DNA of 64,000 nt, taken from assembly GCA_022511225.1 (NCBI GenBank), contig JAFLRZ010000009.1, forward strand, positions 24,546 through 88,545, in the 5' to 3' direction. The translations under genes were made by a program, and so were the position numbers. A model generated the notes under the pieces. The model was not told the origin of the DNA and ran no database searches. It was given only the letters and a program-made list of their open reading frames with translations. Of the stretch, positions 23,500-32,371 are shown in pieces (position 1 is the stretch's first letter; every line of letters starts with the position of its first letter). The stretch is from Eubacterium sp. GTDB lineage: Bacteria > Bacillota > Clostridia > Oscillospirales > Acutalibacteraceae.

Positions 23500-23730
23500 T
23501 AAGTAATAACTGTGAAAAAGAGGAGTAGCTTGTACTAATCTTTCAGAGAGTGTCCGTCCGGTGAAAGGGCATAGAGAGGTCTTGCGAAGGTAGCTTTGGA
23601 GTTGAACGGATGAACTGAGTAGTCTGTTTCGTATGTCTGCGTTAAAGATTTGAGTGGCATTTATAAAATGCAATTTGAGTGGTACCACGGAATTTTCGCT
23701 TTCGTCTCATATGAGATGAAAGCTTTTTTT
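23500..23730 (+). promoter_or_regulatory. T-box riboswitch controlling valS
   Basis: The leader has the T-box core TGGTACCACGG at 23680-23690, the AGAGAG motif of stem I near 23544-23550, and a terminator (GCTTTCGTCTCAT with ATGAGATGAAAGC, 23698-23723, then T7). Uncharged tRNA should bind stem I and the T-box and favour the antiterminator. The likely specifier is GTA (valine) within GAAGGTAGC, about 23588-23594, consistent with valS downstream. Confidence 0.92.
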
Positions 23731-23762
23731 ATTTAAGTAGTTTTGTTTAAGGAGTTTTCATT

Positions 23763-26387
23763 ATGGCAAAAGAATTAGAAAAGCAGTATAATCCCTCTGA
23801 CGTTGAGGACAGAACTTATAAATTCTGGGTGGATAATAAGTATTTCCACGCAGACGTAAAGTCTGATAAAAAGCCTTATACTATCGTTATTCCGCCACCA
23901 AATATTACAGGCCAGCTTCATATGGGTCACGCACTTGATAATACCCTTCAGGATATTCTTATCCGTTATCACAGAATGAACGGATACGATACCCTCTGGC
24001 TTCCGGGCACTGACCACGCTTCAATCGCTACAGAGGCAAAAATAGTCGAAGCAATGCGTGCCGAGGGCGTTACAAAAGAGGATTTAGGCAGAGAAAAATT
24101 CTTAGAGCGTGCTTGGGAGTGGAAGAAGCAGTACGGCGGAAGAATTATCGAACAGCTCAAGAAAATGGGCTCTTCGTGTGATTGGGACAGAGAGCGTTTC
24201 ACACTTGATGACGGCTGTAACAAGGCAGTAGTCGAGGTGTTCAATAATCTCTATGAAAAGGGACTGATTTACAGAGGTGAGAGAATTGTAAACTGGTGTC
24301 CTCACTGCCTTACGTCCATCTCAGATGCCGAGGTTGAATACGAGGATCAGGCAGGTCACTTCTGGCACCTCAAATATCCGTTAGTTGACGGAAGCGGTTA
24401 TCTTGAACTTGCAACTACAAGACCCGAAACGCTTTTGGGTGATACTGCCGTTGCAGTTAATCCAAGTGACGAGCGTTACAAGGATATGGTAGGCAAGATG
24501 CTTGATTTGCCGATAGTTCACCGTCAGATTCCTGTTATTGCAGACGATTACGTAGACGTTGAATTTGGTACAGGCGTTGTAAAAATTACCCCTGCTCACG
24601 ACCCTAACGACTTTGAGGTAGGACTCCGTCATAATCTTGAAGTGATTGACGTAATGACCGATGATGCTCACATAAAGGACGGCTGGGGTAAGTACAGCGG
24701 TATGGACAGATACGAGTGCCGAAAGGCTATCGTTGAGGATCTTAAAGCAGAGGGTGCGCTTCTTGAAATAGAAGATTATTCACATAATGTCGGCACCTGT
24801 TATCGCTGCGGCACTACTATTGAGCCAAAGGTTTCAAAGCAGTGGTTTGTCAAGATGAAGCCGCTTGCAGGTCCTGCAATTGATGCCGTTAAGAATGATG
24901 AAACAAAATTTGTTCCAAAGAGATATGAAAAGACGTATTTCCACTGGCTTGAAAATATCAGAGATTGGTGTATTTCCCGTCAGCTCTGGTGGGGTCACCG
25001 TATTCCTGCGTGGTATTGCGACGATTGCGGCGAAATCACTGTAAGCAGGGAAGAGCCTTGCAAGTGCTCAAAGTGCGGCAGTGAGCATATTCATCAGGAT
25101 CCCGATACACTTGATACTTGGTTTTCTTCTGCATTATGGCCGTTCTCAACAATGGGCTGGCCCGAGGAAACGGAGGACTTCAAGAAATATTATCCAACGA
25201 ATACCCTCGTTACAGGCTATGACATTATTCCGTTCTGGGTTATGAGAATGATGTTCTCAGGCATTGAGCAAACAGGCAAAGTTCCGTTTGACACCATTCT
25301 CATTCACGGACTTGTTCGTGACTCTCAGGGCAGAAAAATGAGTAAATCACTCGGCAACGGAATTGACCCGCTTCTTGTTATCGAGCAGTACGGCGCAGAC
25401 GCACTTCGCTTTGCACTTGCTACAGGCAACTCACCCGGTAACGATATGCGCTTCTCGGATGATAAGGTAAACGCTTCACGTAACTTTGCAAATAAGCTCT
25501 GGAATGCAGCAAGATTTGTTCTTATGTATCTTGAAGACTTCGACTATCAGGGATTGCCGAATGACCTTGCAATTGAGGATAAATGGATAATTTCTAAGGT
25601 AAATACTCTTGCTAAGGACGTTACTGAAAACCTTGATAAGTTTGAGCTCGGTATTGCGATTCAGAAGCTCTATGACTTCATTTGGGACGTATTTTGTGAC
25701 TGGTATATCGAGATTGCAAAGATAAGACTTCAGGGCGATGATGAAGGCGCAAAGACTACTGCCAAGGCAGTACTCGTCTACGTTCTTACAGATATTCTTA
25801 AGCTCCTTCATCCGTTTATGCCGTTTATTACCGAGGAAATCTATCAGGCAATACCTCATAGCGATGAGTCAATTATGATTTCAGAGTGGGTTAAGTATGA
25901 CGAAGCACTCAGCTTTGCAGATGATGAAGCAGAGATGGAAAAGATAATGAAGGCAATTCGTGCTATTCGTAACCGCCGTGCAGAAATGAACATCCCTCCA
26001 AGCAAAAAGGCAACTGTTTATATCGAAACTGCCGATGTAGATACCTTCAGTATGGGCGCTAAGTTTATCATTCGTCTTGCTTCTGCTGCTGAGGTTAAGC
26101 TTAATGATGATATTTCGGCAATAGGCAATACTGTAACTATCATCACTGACGACGCTAAGATTTATATTCCTTTAGGTGATCTTGTTGACTTTGAGGCTGA
26201 AAGAAAGCGTCTTGAAAAAGAGCTTGCTCAGTGTCAGGATAAGCTTGACTTTATCAATAAGAAGCTTTCTAATCCCGGCTTTGTGAATAAAGCACCCGAA
26301 AAGGTCGTTGCACAGAATAAGGAAGATGCAGCAAAGCTTGAAGAGAGAATAGCAAACATCAAAAATTCTATCGAAACACTTGGTTGA
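23763..26387 (+). CDS. valS: Valyl-tRNA synthetase
   Basis: ValRS (874 residues) charges tRNA-Val and edits misacylated Thr. The class I motifs are [12 protein letters not shown] (HMGH at 53-56) and KMSKS at 525-529. A CP1 editing domain lies between them, with Cys-rich zinc-like segments (CPHC, CDDCGE, CKCSKCG). The C-terminal 60 residues form the tRNA-binding coiled coil typical of ValRS. It starts after AAGGAGTTTTCATT and is controlled by the T-box. folC follows at once. Confidence 0.97.
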   Translation: MAKELEKQYNPSDVEDRTYKFWVDNKYFHADVKSDKKPYTIVIPPPNITGQLHMGHALDNTLQDILIRYHRMNGYDTLWLPGTDHASIATEAKIVEAMRAEGVTKEDLGREKFLERAWEWKKQYGGRIIEQLKKMGSSCDWDRERFTLDDGCNKAVVEVFNNLYEKGLIYRGERIVNWCPHCLTSISDAEVEYEDQAGHFWHLKYPLVDGSGYLELATTRPETLLGDTAVAVNPSDERYKDMVGKMLDLPIVHRQIPVIADDYVDVEFGTGVVKITPAHDPNDFEVGLRHNLEVIDVMTDDAHIKDGWGKYSGMDRYECRKAIVEDLKAEGALLEIEDYSHNVGTCYRCGTTIEPKVSKQWFVKMKPLAGPAIDAVKNDETKFVPKRYEKTYFHWLENIRDWCISRQLWWGHRIPAWYCDDCGEITVSREEPCKCSKCGSEHIHQDPDTLDTWFSSALWPFSTMGWPEETEDFKKYYPTNTLVTGYDIIPFWVMRMMFSGIEQTGKVPFDTILIHGLVRDSQGRKMSKSLGNGIDPLLVIEQYGADALRFALATGNSPGNDMRFSDDKVNASRNFANKLWNAARFVLMYLEDFDYQGLPNDLAIEDKWIISKVNTLAKDVTENLDKFELGIAIQKLYDFIWDVFCDWYIEIAKIRLQGDDEGAKTTAKAVLVYVLTDILKLLHPFMPFITEEIYQAIPHSDESIMISEWVKYDEALSFADDEAEMEKIMKAIRAIRNRRAEMNIPPSKKATVYIETADVDTFSMGAKFIIRLASAAEVKLNDDISAIGNTVTIITDDAKIYIPLGDLVDFEAERKRLEKELAQCQDKLDFINKKLSNPGFVNKAPEKVVAQNKEDAAKLEERIANIKNSIETLG

Positions 26388-26391
26388 TTTT

Positions 26392-27423
26392 ATGAACTAT
26401 AATGAAGCACTTGATTTCATAGAAAACAGAAAGAGCCTCGGCATCAAGCCGGGGCTTGCTCGCATTAAGGCTTTGCTTAGTGCTCTTGATAATCCTCAGG
26501 ACAAGATAAAGATTATCCACATTGCAGGCACAAACGGAAAAGGCACGGTCGCATCAACTATCGCAAAAGCACTTGAAAATAACGGACTTAAGACAGGTCT
26601 TTTTACTTCTCCGTGGATTTTTGATTACCGTGAGCAAATTCAGATTAACGGTGAATATATTTCAAAGAAAGACTTTGCCGATATAATCAGTAAATTTGCC
26701 GAACTTGATGCAACTCGGTATTGTACGGAGTTTGAAATAGTTACAGCTTTGTCTTACTATTATTTCTCAACCCAAAAGGTTGACTACGCAGTAATTGAGT
26801 GCGGTATGGGCGGTAAGGGTGATGCTACAAACGTTGAAAGAGAAAACGTATGCTCAGTGCTGACATCAATTTCACTTGATCACACTGCCTTTCTCGGCAG
26901 TACGGTTGATGAGATAACTAAAGAAAAAGAGGGTATTATCCGAAACAGCCCTTGTTTCAGATATATTGATACAGGTGACTTTAATGCCGATAATCTGCAC
27001 CTTGCTAAAAGGGTAGTAGAATTTTTAGGGTATGACGATAATATTCCTTTAATGAAACCGCCTGCAAGACAGCAGAAGATTAACGGTGTTCTTGTTGACG
27101 GAGGGCATAATGTCAATGCTGCACTTGTACTTGCACCGCTTCTCAATGATGAAGTTGCCGTTATAGGTATGATGGCTGATAAGGATGTAGACGGATACTT
27201 GTCGCATATAGCAGTAAAGTGCAAAAAAATTATTACGACCACTCCTCATAATCCAAGAGCAATCAGCGCAGCTAAGCTTATGAACATTGCCAAAAAATAT
27301 TGTGCTGATGTTACCTCCATAGACAACCCTGCTGATGCCGTTAGCTATGCAGAAAATAACGGACTTTCCCTCATTTGCGGCTCGTTCTATCTCTTAAGAG
27401 ATATAGCCTCAAAAACCAATTAG
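26392..27423 (+). CDS. folC: Folylpolyglutamate / dihydrofolate synthase, compact form
   Basis: This Mur-ligase-type enzyme adds glutamate to folates, or to dihydropteroate. The ATP loop is AGTNGKGT (45-52); TSPW and ECGMGGKGDATN follow, and VDGGHNVNAA corresponds to the conserved DGAHN of the C-terminal domain. The protein is 343 residues, some 80 shorter than usual; the missing part lies between GIIRN and DGGHN, the end of the central domain. The start is ATG 26392, just after the valS stop; no strong ribosome binding site is seen. The valS-folC order is common in Clostridia. Confidence 0.85.
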   Translation: MNYNEALDFIENRKSLGIKPGLARIKALLSALDNPQDKIKIIHIAGTNGKGTVASTIAKALENNGLKTGLFTSPWIFDYREQIQINGEYISKKDFADIISKFAELDATRYCTEFEIVTALSYYYFSTQKVDYAVIECGMGGKGDATNVERENVCSVLTSISLDHTAFLGSTVDEITKEKEGIIRNSPCFRYIDTGDFNADNLHLAKRVVEFLGYDDNIPLMKPPARQQKINGVLVDGGHNVNAALVLAPLLNDEVAVIGMMADKDVDGYLSHIAVKCKKIITTTPHNPRAISAAKLMNIAKKYCADVTSIDNPADAVSYAENNGLSLICGSFYLLRDIASKTN

Positions 27424-27510
27424 CCTCCCTTGTTAAAGGGATGTGGCACGACCTTATTAATACTGTACATATATTTTTTTAAGCTCGTACAAAATTTGAT
27501 AAATTATTTA

Positions 27511-27550
27511 ATACCATTCTGTTACTATCTTAGCAGAATGGTATTTTTTT
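27511..27550 (+). terminator. Terminator hairpin directly ahead of spoIIAA
   Basis: ATACCATTCTG (27511-27521) pairs with CAGAATGGTAT (27534-27544) over 11 bp around a 12-nt loop and runs into T7. The spoIIAA ribosome binding site GGAGTG begins right after the T tract, so it could act as the folC terminator or as an attenuator. Confidence 0.8.
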
Positions 27551-27563
27551 GGAGTGAATATAA

Positions 27564-27896
27564 ATGAACGTTTCAATCGAATCAAGCGGCAGTGTGGTTA
27601 TTGCCTACTTAAACGGAGAAATTGACCACCATACTGCAACCGAGGTCAGAAATAAAACAGATGATGCAATATGCAAAAATAAACCTGCACACCTGATAAT
27701 AGATTTTCGTAACGTAAGCTTTATGGATTCTTCAGGTATCGGTCTTGTTATGGGAAGGTATCGACTGCTTAAGAGTATAGATTCACAAGCAACTCTTGAA
27801 GTGAGAAACGTTACGCTCAGAACAAAAAAGATTATGGAGCTTGCAGGTCTTGGCGCAATTGCAATGATAAAGGAGTATGTAAATGAAACGAATTAA
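27564..27896 (+). CDS. spoIIAA: Anti-sigma F factor antagonist SpoIIAA
   Basis: SpoIIAA (110 residues) is a STAS-domain protein; when dephosphorylated it frees sigma-F from SpoIIAB in the forespore. The phosphorylation site lies in FMDSSGIGLVMGRY, with Ser57 matching Ser58 of Bacillus. The start follows GGAGTGAATATAA. The three-gene order spoIIAA-spoIIAB-sigF is retained with overlaps, strong evidence for sporulation ability. Confidence 0.96.
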   Translation: MNVSIESSGSVVIAYLNGEIDHHTATEVRNKTDDAICKNKPAHLIIDFRNVSFMDSSGIGLVMGRYRLLKSIDSQATLEVRNVTLRTKKIMELAGLGAIAMIKEYVNETN

Positions 27897-28320
27897 TGAA
27901 TTTAAATTGACGATTGACAGTAAAAGCATAAACGAGGGATTTGCGAGAGTAGTTGCCTCTTCGTTCATAACACCGCTTGATCCTACGGTTGAGGAGATAG
28001 CAGACCTTAAAACAGCAGTCAGCGAGGCAGTGACTAATTGTATAGTTCACGCATATAAGAACACCTGCGGCAAAATTTACATAAGTGGTGCAATTACCGA
28101 TGACAACAAAATAAGGCTTGTTATTCGTGATAAGGGGTGTGGCATTGATGATGTAAATCAGGCAATGAAGCCACTATTTACAACAGGCGAGGGCGACCGG
28201 GCAGGACTCGGCTTTACTGTAATGGAAAGCTTTTGTGACTCCGTTCGCGTCCGCTCTGCTCTTAATAAGGGTACCACTGTAACTCTTGTAAAAAAGATTG
28301 AAGGCAAAGCTAAATGGTAA
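27883..28320 (+). CDS. spoIIAB: Anti-sigma F factor SpoIIAB
   Basis: SpoIIAB (145 residues) is a GHKL-type ATPase and serine kinase that binds sigma-F and phosphorylates SpoIIAA. The N box is SEAVTNCIVHAY, the G1 box IRDKGCGIDD and the G2 region RAGLGFTVMESFCD. It overlaps spoIIAA by 14 nt and sigF by 7 nt, so the three proteins are likely made in balance. Confidence 0.96.
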   Translation: MKRINEFKLTIDSKSINEGFARVVASSFITPLDPTVEEIADLKTAVSEAVTNCIVHAYKNTCGKIYISGAITDDNKIRLVIRDKGCGIDDVNQAMKPLFTTGEGDRAGLGFTVMESFCDSVRVRSALNKGTTVTLVKKIEGKAKW

Positions 28321-28970
28321 CAAAAAGCCGTGAGGAAATGATAACTGATAATATCGGACTGGTACATTCTATCGCAAACCGTTTTCGTGGCAGGGGAACC
28401 GACTACGACGATTTGTTTCAAAGCGGATGTATCGGTCTGATTAAGGCTGTAGATAATTTTGACGAGAGCAAGGGATTTGCTTTTTCAACGTATGCGGTAC
28501 CCGTCATTATGGGCGAAATCAGAAGAATTTTTCGCGACGGAGGAGCAATCAAGGTAAGCCGTTCGTTGAAGGAAAAGGCTATCAAGGCTCAGTCGTTCAG
28601 GGACAAGTTTATTAATCGTGAGCTTCGTGAGCCTACTGCGTCCGAGCTCTCCGAAATGCTCGGGTGCTCTCTTGAAGAAACGGCAGAGGTGCTAAACGTT
28701 ATCACCCCTATGCTTTCACTAAACGCCTTCGGTGAGGACGGAGAGGAAAGCTTTGACGTTCCCGTTGATGAAAGCGAACAGCTTTTTGACAGAATTTCCG
28801 TTCATCAGCTTATGAAGTATCTTGACGACAGAGAAAAGGCACTCATAGATATGCGGTATTATAAAGGCTACACTCAGGCAAAAACCGCCAAAATTATGGG
28901 CATATCACAGGTACAGGTGTCAAGAAAGGAAAAATCAATCCTCCTCCGCCTCCGAGGTCTTATGGATTAA
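28314..28970 (+). CDS. sigF: RNA polymerase sporulation sigma factor F
   Basis: The 218-residue sigma-70 family protein directs early forespore transcription. Region 2 includes DYDDLFQSGCIGLIKAVDNFD and FSTYAVPVIMGEIRR; region 4 has GYTQAKTAKIMGISQVQVSRKEKSI. SigF is assigned over the related SigG and SigB because it directly follows spoIIAB. No promoter of the sigma-H type was recognised ahead of the operon. Confidence 0.94.
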   Translation: MVTKSREEMITDNIGLVHSIANRFRGRGTDYDDLFQSGCIGLIKAVDNFDESKGFAFSTYAVPVIMGEIRRIFRDGGAIKVSRSLKEKAIKAQSFRDKFINRELREPTASELSEMLGCSLEETAEVLNVITPMLSLNAFGEDGEESFDVPVDESEQLFDRISVHQLMKYLDDREKALIDMRYYKGYTQAKTAKIMGISQVQVSRKEKSILLRLRGLMD

Positions 28971-29002
28971 TCATACATTATTTATAACGAAAATGTAGTG
29001 CA

Positions 29003-29026
29003 TACGTTTCACCTTTCTGTTATAAT
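29003..29026 (+). promoter_or_regulatory. Extended -10 promoter of the AraC-GNAT gene
   Basis: TGTTATAAT at 29018-29026 is an extended -10 (TGn plus TATAAT). No convincing -35. The start codon lies 20 nt downstream behind GAGAGGTGAGG. Confidence 0.5.
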
Positions 29027-29045
29027 CATCTTGAGAGGTGAGGAA

Positions 29046-30338
29046 ATGGATATACTTAGTGCACTAAATTCCGTTGTTCATACAATTGAAGATAATATAT
29101 GTGAAGATATAGCAGTTGCAGATATTGCAAAGGCTGTGGCTATGAACGAATATGAATTATTGAATTTATTTCATTCTTTAACCGGAATTACGATTAAAGA
29201 GTATATTCGTAAACGGCGTCTTTCTCTTGCAGCACAGGAACTTCAGCAGAGTAATGCAAAAATAATTGATGTCGCTGTAAAGTACGGATATGATAATGCC
29301 GACAGCTTTCGCAGAGCATTTGTCCAGCAACACGACGTTCCTCCTTCAATGGTAAAAAATGAGCTTCAGGAGATAAATATTTTCCCTCCTATATCCTTTC
29401 ATATTAAAGTTGACGGAGGAAATAAAATGAATATTAAAATAGTTGATGCTGATGAAATGACTGTCTACGGTATTTCAAAGCCTTGCTTCAGTAACGGTGC
29501 AAAGAGATATGAGCTTGCTCATTATATGTGGGCAGAGTCGTGTGAGCATATTCCCGAAAGAATCTGTAATGGGTATGATGGTATATGGTATGCCATATGG
29601 AGCAATAATTCATATACTATTGCAAGAGATAAGAGCAATTGTGAGTATGATAATCTCGAAAAAACAATTATACCAAAGGCTAAGTATGCCGTATTTACAA
29701 CAGAAAGAGGCGGATATGCGGGTGACGAGCTTCCTAAGCTTCATAACGAGATATTCAACTCATGGCTTCCAAACAGTGAATATGAGCAGGCTTTTGATTT
29801 TGAACTTGAAGTTTACCACCTTGATACTGACAGAGAAAAACGCAGAAAAAACAGATATTATGAAATATGGTTGCCTGTTGTTAAGAAAGGCAGTTGTGAT
29901 AAGTGCAGTGACGTAATAATCAGAAATGCAAAACTCTCAGATGCAAACTCAATAGCTGAAATATGCGAAAATTCATTAGGCTACAAGTGCAGTGCAACGC
30001 TTGTTGAAGATAAAATCAGCAAACTGTCAGCAGATAGAGAACAGGTGTTTGTTGCTGATGTGAACGGTGTTGCAGCAGGATTTATTCATATCGAAAAATA
30101 TGATGTGCTTTATTGTGAAAGCGGTACTAATATTCTCGGCTTGGCAGTAAGTACAGCTTATCAGCATAAAGGAATCGGCAGAAAGCTTCTCGAAAAAGCA
30201 GAGGAATGGGCAGCTTCGAATGGAGCAGAATTTGTCAGACTTAATTCGGGTGCCGATAGGTGTGATGCTCATAGCTTTTACAGAGATATGGGATTTGACA
30301 ATGAAAAAACACAACTCAGATTTATGAAAAACATATAG
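29046..30338 (+). CDS. Fusion of AraC-type regulator, GyrI-like domain and GNAT acetyltransferase
   Basis: The ATG at 29046, after GAGGTGAGG, gives 430 residues; an earlier in-frame ATG would overlap the promoter. Residues 1-105 are an AraC/XylS double helix-turn-helix (TIKEYIRKRRLSLAAQEL and VAVKYGYDNADSFRRAFVQQHDVPPS). About 120-275 look like a GyrI/SoxS-effector-binding domain (MTVYGISKPCF...YAVFTTERGGYAGDELP). About 280-430 are a GNAT fold with the acetyl-CoA loop YQHKGIGRKLL and the end motif AHSFYRDMGF. AraC-GyrI proteins are common; the C-terminal acetyltransferase is unusual. Possibly a drug-responsive regulator with an enzymatic output. Confidence 0.85.
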   Translation: MDILSALNSVVHTIEDNICEDIAVADIAKAVAMNEYELLNLFHSLTGITIKEYIRKRRLSLAAQELQQSNAKIIDVAVKYGYDNADSFRRAFVQQHDVPPSMVKNELQEINIFPPISFHIKVDGGNKMNIKIVDADEMTVYGISKPCFSNGAKRYELAHYMWAESCEHIPERICNGYDGIWYAIWSNNSYTIARDKSNCEYDNLEKTIIPKAKYAVFTTERGGYAGDELPKLHNEIFNSWLPNSEYEQAFDFELEVYHLDTDREKRRKNRYYEIWLPVVKKGSCDKCSDVIIRNAKLSDANSIAEICENSLGYKCSATLVEDKISKLSADREQVFVADVNGVAAGFIHIEKYDVLYCESGTNILGLAVSTAYQHKGIGRKLLEKAEEWAASNGAEFVRLNSGADRCDAHSFYRDMGFDNEKTQLRFMKNI

Positions 30339-30341
30339 CAC

Positions 30342-30371
30342 AATCGGGCGGCAATCAGCCGTCCGATTTTT
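30342..30371 (+). terminator. Terminator after the AraC-GNAT gene
   Basis: AATCGGGCGGC (30342-30352) pairs with GCCGTCCGATT (30358-30368) over 11 bp, then T5. Confidence 0.9.
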
Positions 30372-30420
30372 CTGTTTCGAAATATACTGATAAAATATCT
30401 TGTTTTACTAATATCAACTG

Positions 30421-30448
30421 TTGATTTTTTTTACTTTTGTGGTATCAT
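30421..30448 (+). promoter_or_regulatory. Promoter of pyk
   Basis: -35 TTGATT (30421-30426), 16-nt spacer, -10 TATCAT (30443-30448), 30 nt before the start codon. Confidence 0.6.
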
Positions 30449-30477
30449 AAGTAAAGGCAAAATTAAGGAGTAAATTT

Positions 30478-31920
30478 ATGATAAATCACATAGAAAAGAA
30501 AACGAAAATTATATGCACGCTCGGTCCTGCAACTGATGATGAAAAGGTCCTTGAAAATATGATGCTTGCAGGAATGGACGTTGCAAGATTCAACTTCAGC
30601 CACGGTACTTATGATGACCATAAGAAGAGAATTAACGAGGTTACTGCAGTGCGTGAAAGGCTGGGACTTCCGATTGCAACTCTTTTAGACACAAAAGGCC
30701 CTGAAATCCGTCTCGGTGATTTTGAAAATCCCGACGGCGTAACGATTCATTCCGGTGATAAATTCACACTCACTACCGTTGAGTGCATAGGCACTTCTGA
30801 AAGATGCTATATAAACTATGAAGGACTTCCTGCAGACGTTTCTGTCGGCACAAGGATTTTAATAAACGACGGACTTATTTCAATGATTGTCGATTCTATA
30901 ACGGCTACCGATATTACCTGCACAGTTATTGACGGCGGAAAACTGACGAACCACAAGGGCGTGAACGTACCTAACATCGATTTGAAGATGCCATATCTTT
31001 CTGCTCGTGATATGGCAGATTTGCAGTTTGGCAAGGATATGGATTTTGATTTTATCGCCGCCTCATTTGTGCGTAATTCAACAGATGTGACTATACTTCG
31101 AAATTACGTTGAAGCTATCGGCTGGAAGAATGTTAAAATTATTTCAAAGATAGAAAATGCACAGGGTGTCCAGAATATCGATGATATTATTGAAGCATCA
31201 GACGGCATTATGGTAGCACGAGGCGATATGGGTGTTGAAATAGATTTTCAGCACATTCCGTCAATTCAGAAAATGATTATTCATAAGTGCTATAATGCCG
31301 GCAAAATAGTTGTTACCGCCACTCAGATGCTTGAGTCTATGATAAATAATCCAAGACCCACAAGAGCAGAGATTACTGATGTTGCCAACGCAATTTACGA
31401 CGGTACGAGTGCAATTATGCTTTCAGGTGAATCTGCTGTAGGCAATCACCCGGTAGAAGCCGTAGAAGCAATGACTTCTATCGCACAGACAACAGAACAG
31501 GATATCGACTATATCAAGCGCTTCAATAACTTTTATCAAAAGGGTGATAGAAGAGGAATTACAACTGCTATCAGCCACGCAACAGTTACCACATCACATG
31601 ATTTGTCGGCTTCCGCGATTATTACAGTTACCAAAAGCGGTACAACTGCCCGTATGATTTCAAAGTTCAGACCGTATACTAAAATTATCGGTGCTACCAT
31701 TGATGAAAAAGTTTGGCGTCAGCTTAATTTAAGCTGGGGCGTAACGCCTGTAAAATGTGAGCTTAAGACGAATACAGATGAGCTTTTTGACCACGCTGTT
31801 GAAACTTCTCTTAATCAGGGTGCTGTTAAGAGGGGAGATACAGTAGTTATCACTGCAGGAATCCCCCTCGGTATCTCGGGAACAACAAATATGCTGAAGG
31901 TGCATGAAATTGAAGAGTAA
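30478..31920 (+). CDS. pyk: Pyruvate kinase
   Basis: Pyruvate kinase (480 residues) makes ATP and pyruvate from phosphoenolpyruvate in the cytosol. Visible motifs are KTKIICTLGPA at 8-18, FNFSHG, LDTKGPEIRLG (metal and substrate loop), KIENAQGVQNIDDI with the catalytic Lys, and ARGDMGVEI. The length matches the standard A-B-C domain form, without the extra C-terminal PEP-utiliser domain of some Bacillus enzymes. Start follows AAGGAGTAAATTT. A GNAT gene overlaps its end by 17 nt. Confidence 0.97.
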   Translation: MINHIEKKTKIICTLGPATDDEKVLENMMLAGMDVARFNFSHGTYDDHKKRINEVTAVRERLGLPIATLLDTKGPEIRLGDFENPDGVTIHSGDKFTLTTVECIGTSERCYINYEGLPADVSVGTRILINDGLISMIVDSITATDITCTVIDGGKLTNHKGVNVPNIDLKMPYLSARDMADLQFGKDMDFDFIAASFVRNSTDVTILRNYVEAIGWKNVKIISKIENAQGVQNIDDIIEASDGIMVARGDMGVEIDFQHIPSIQKMIIHKCYNAGKIVVTATQMLESMINNPRPTRAEITDVANAIYDGTSAIMLSGESAVGNHPVEAVEAMTSIAQTTEQDIDYIKRFNNFYQKGDRRGITTAISHATVTTSHDLSASAIITVTKSGTTARMISKFRPYTKIIGATIDEKVWRQLNLSWGVTPVKCELKTNTDELFDHAVETSLNQGAVKRGDTVVITAGIPLGISGTTNMLKVHEIEE

Positions 31921-32371
31921 TTCTATAAAATATCTCAGATATGATGACAATGATTTTGCGTATGTACGTGCCCTTCGTAAGGCTGTTTTTATAGACGAGC
32001 AGGGTGCAATTTCTAATGAAGAATTTGACGAGTACGACAGAAATGCACTGTTTATTCTCATATTAAATGCAAATCGCCCTATAGCTACGGCAAGAATTGC
32101 CGATACTTCTAAGGGCGTAAAAATAGGCAGAATTGCCGTAGATAAAAATGAACGTGGCAGTGGCTACGGCTCGCTCATAGTCAATACTGCTGTCGAAAAA
32201 GCCATAGAGCTTGGAGCAGATGAGGTTTATGTTGATGCGCAAAATTACGCAATTCCGTTTTACGAAAAGCTTGGATTTAGAGTAATCGGAAGTGAAATTA
32301 TCGACAGAGGACTTGTACATACCCCTATGAAGATACTAAAAGGAGAGTTCAATGAAAGAAAAAAGAAGTAA
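31904..32371 (+). CDS. GNAT family N-acetyltransferase
   Basis: A 155-residue single-domain GNAT protein. The acetyl-CoA binding segment is IGRIAVDKNERGSGYGSLIV and the C-terminal motif is NYAIPFYEKLGFRVIGSE, typical of the ElaA/YjcF-type family. The substrate is unknown. The start is either ATG 31904 or the in-frame TTG at 31910, which is better spaced from AAGG; both lie inside pyk. It is probably co-transcribed with pyk and mltG. Confidence 0.85.
   Translation: MKLKSNSIKYLRYDDNDFAYVRALRKAVFIDEQGAISNEEFDEYDRNALFILILNANRPIATARIADTSKGVKIGRIAVDKNERGSGYGSLIVNTAVEKAIELGADEVYVDAQNYAIPFYEKLGFRVIGSEIIDRGLVHTPMKILKGEFNERKKK

Noticed and set aside
23485..23688. A 67-codon minus-strand open frame
   Set aside because: It lies antisense to the T-box leader; the T-box explains the sequence.
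27424..27460. CCTCCCTTGTTAAAGGGATGTGGC as a terminator of folC
   Set aside because: The CCCTT/AAGGG stem is short and lacks a T tract; it may be a fragment of a common Clostridial repeat, but one piece is too little to call.
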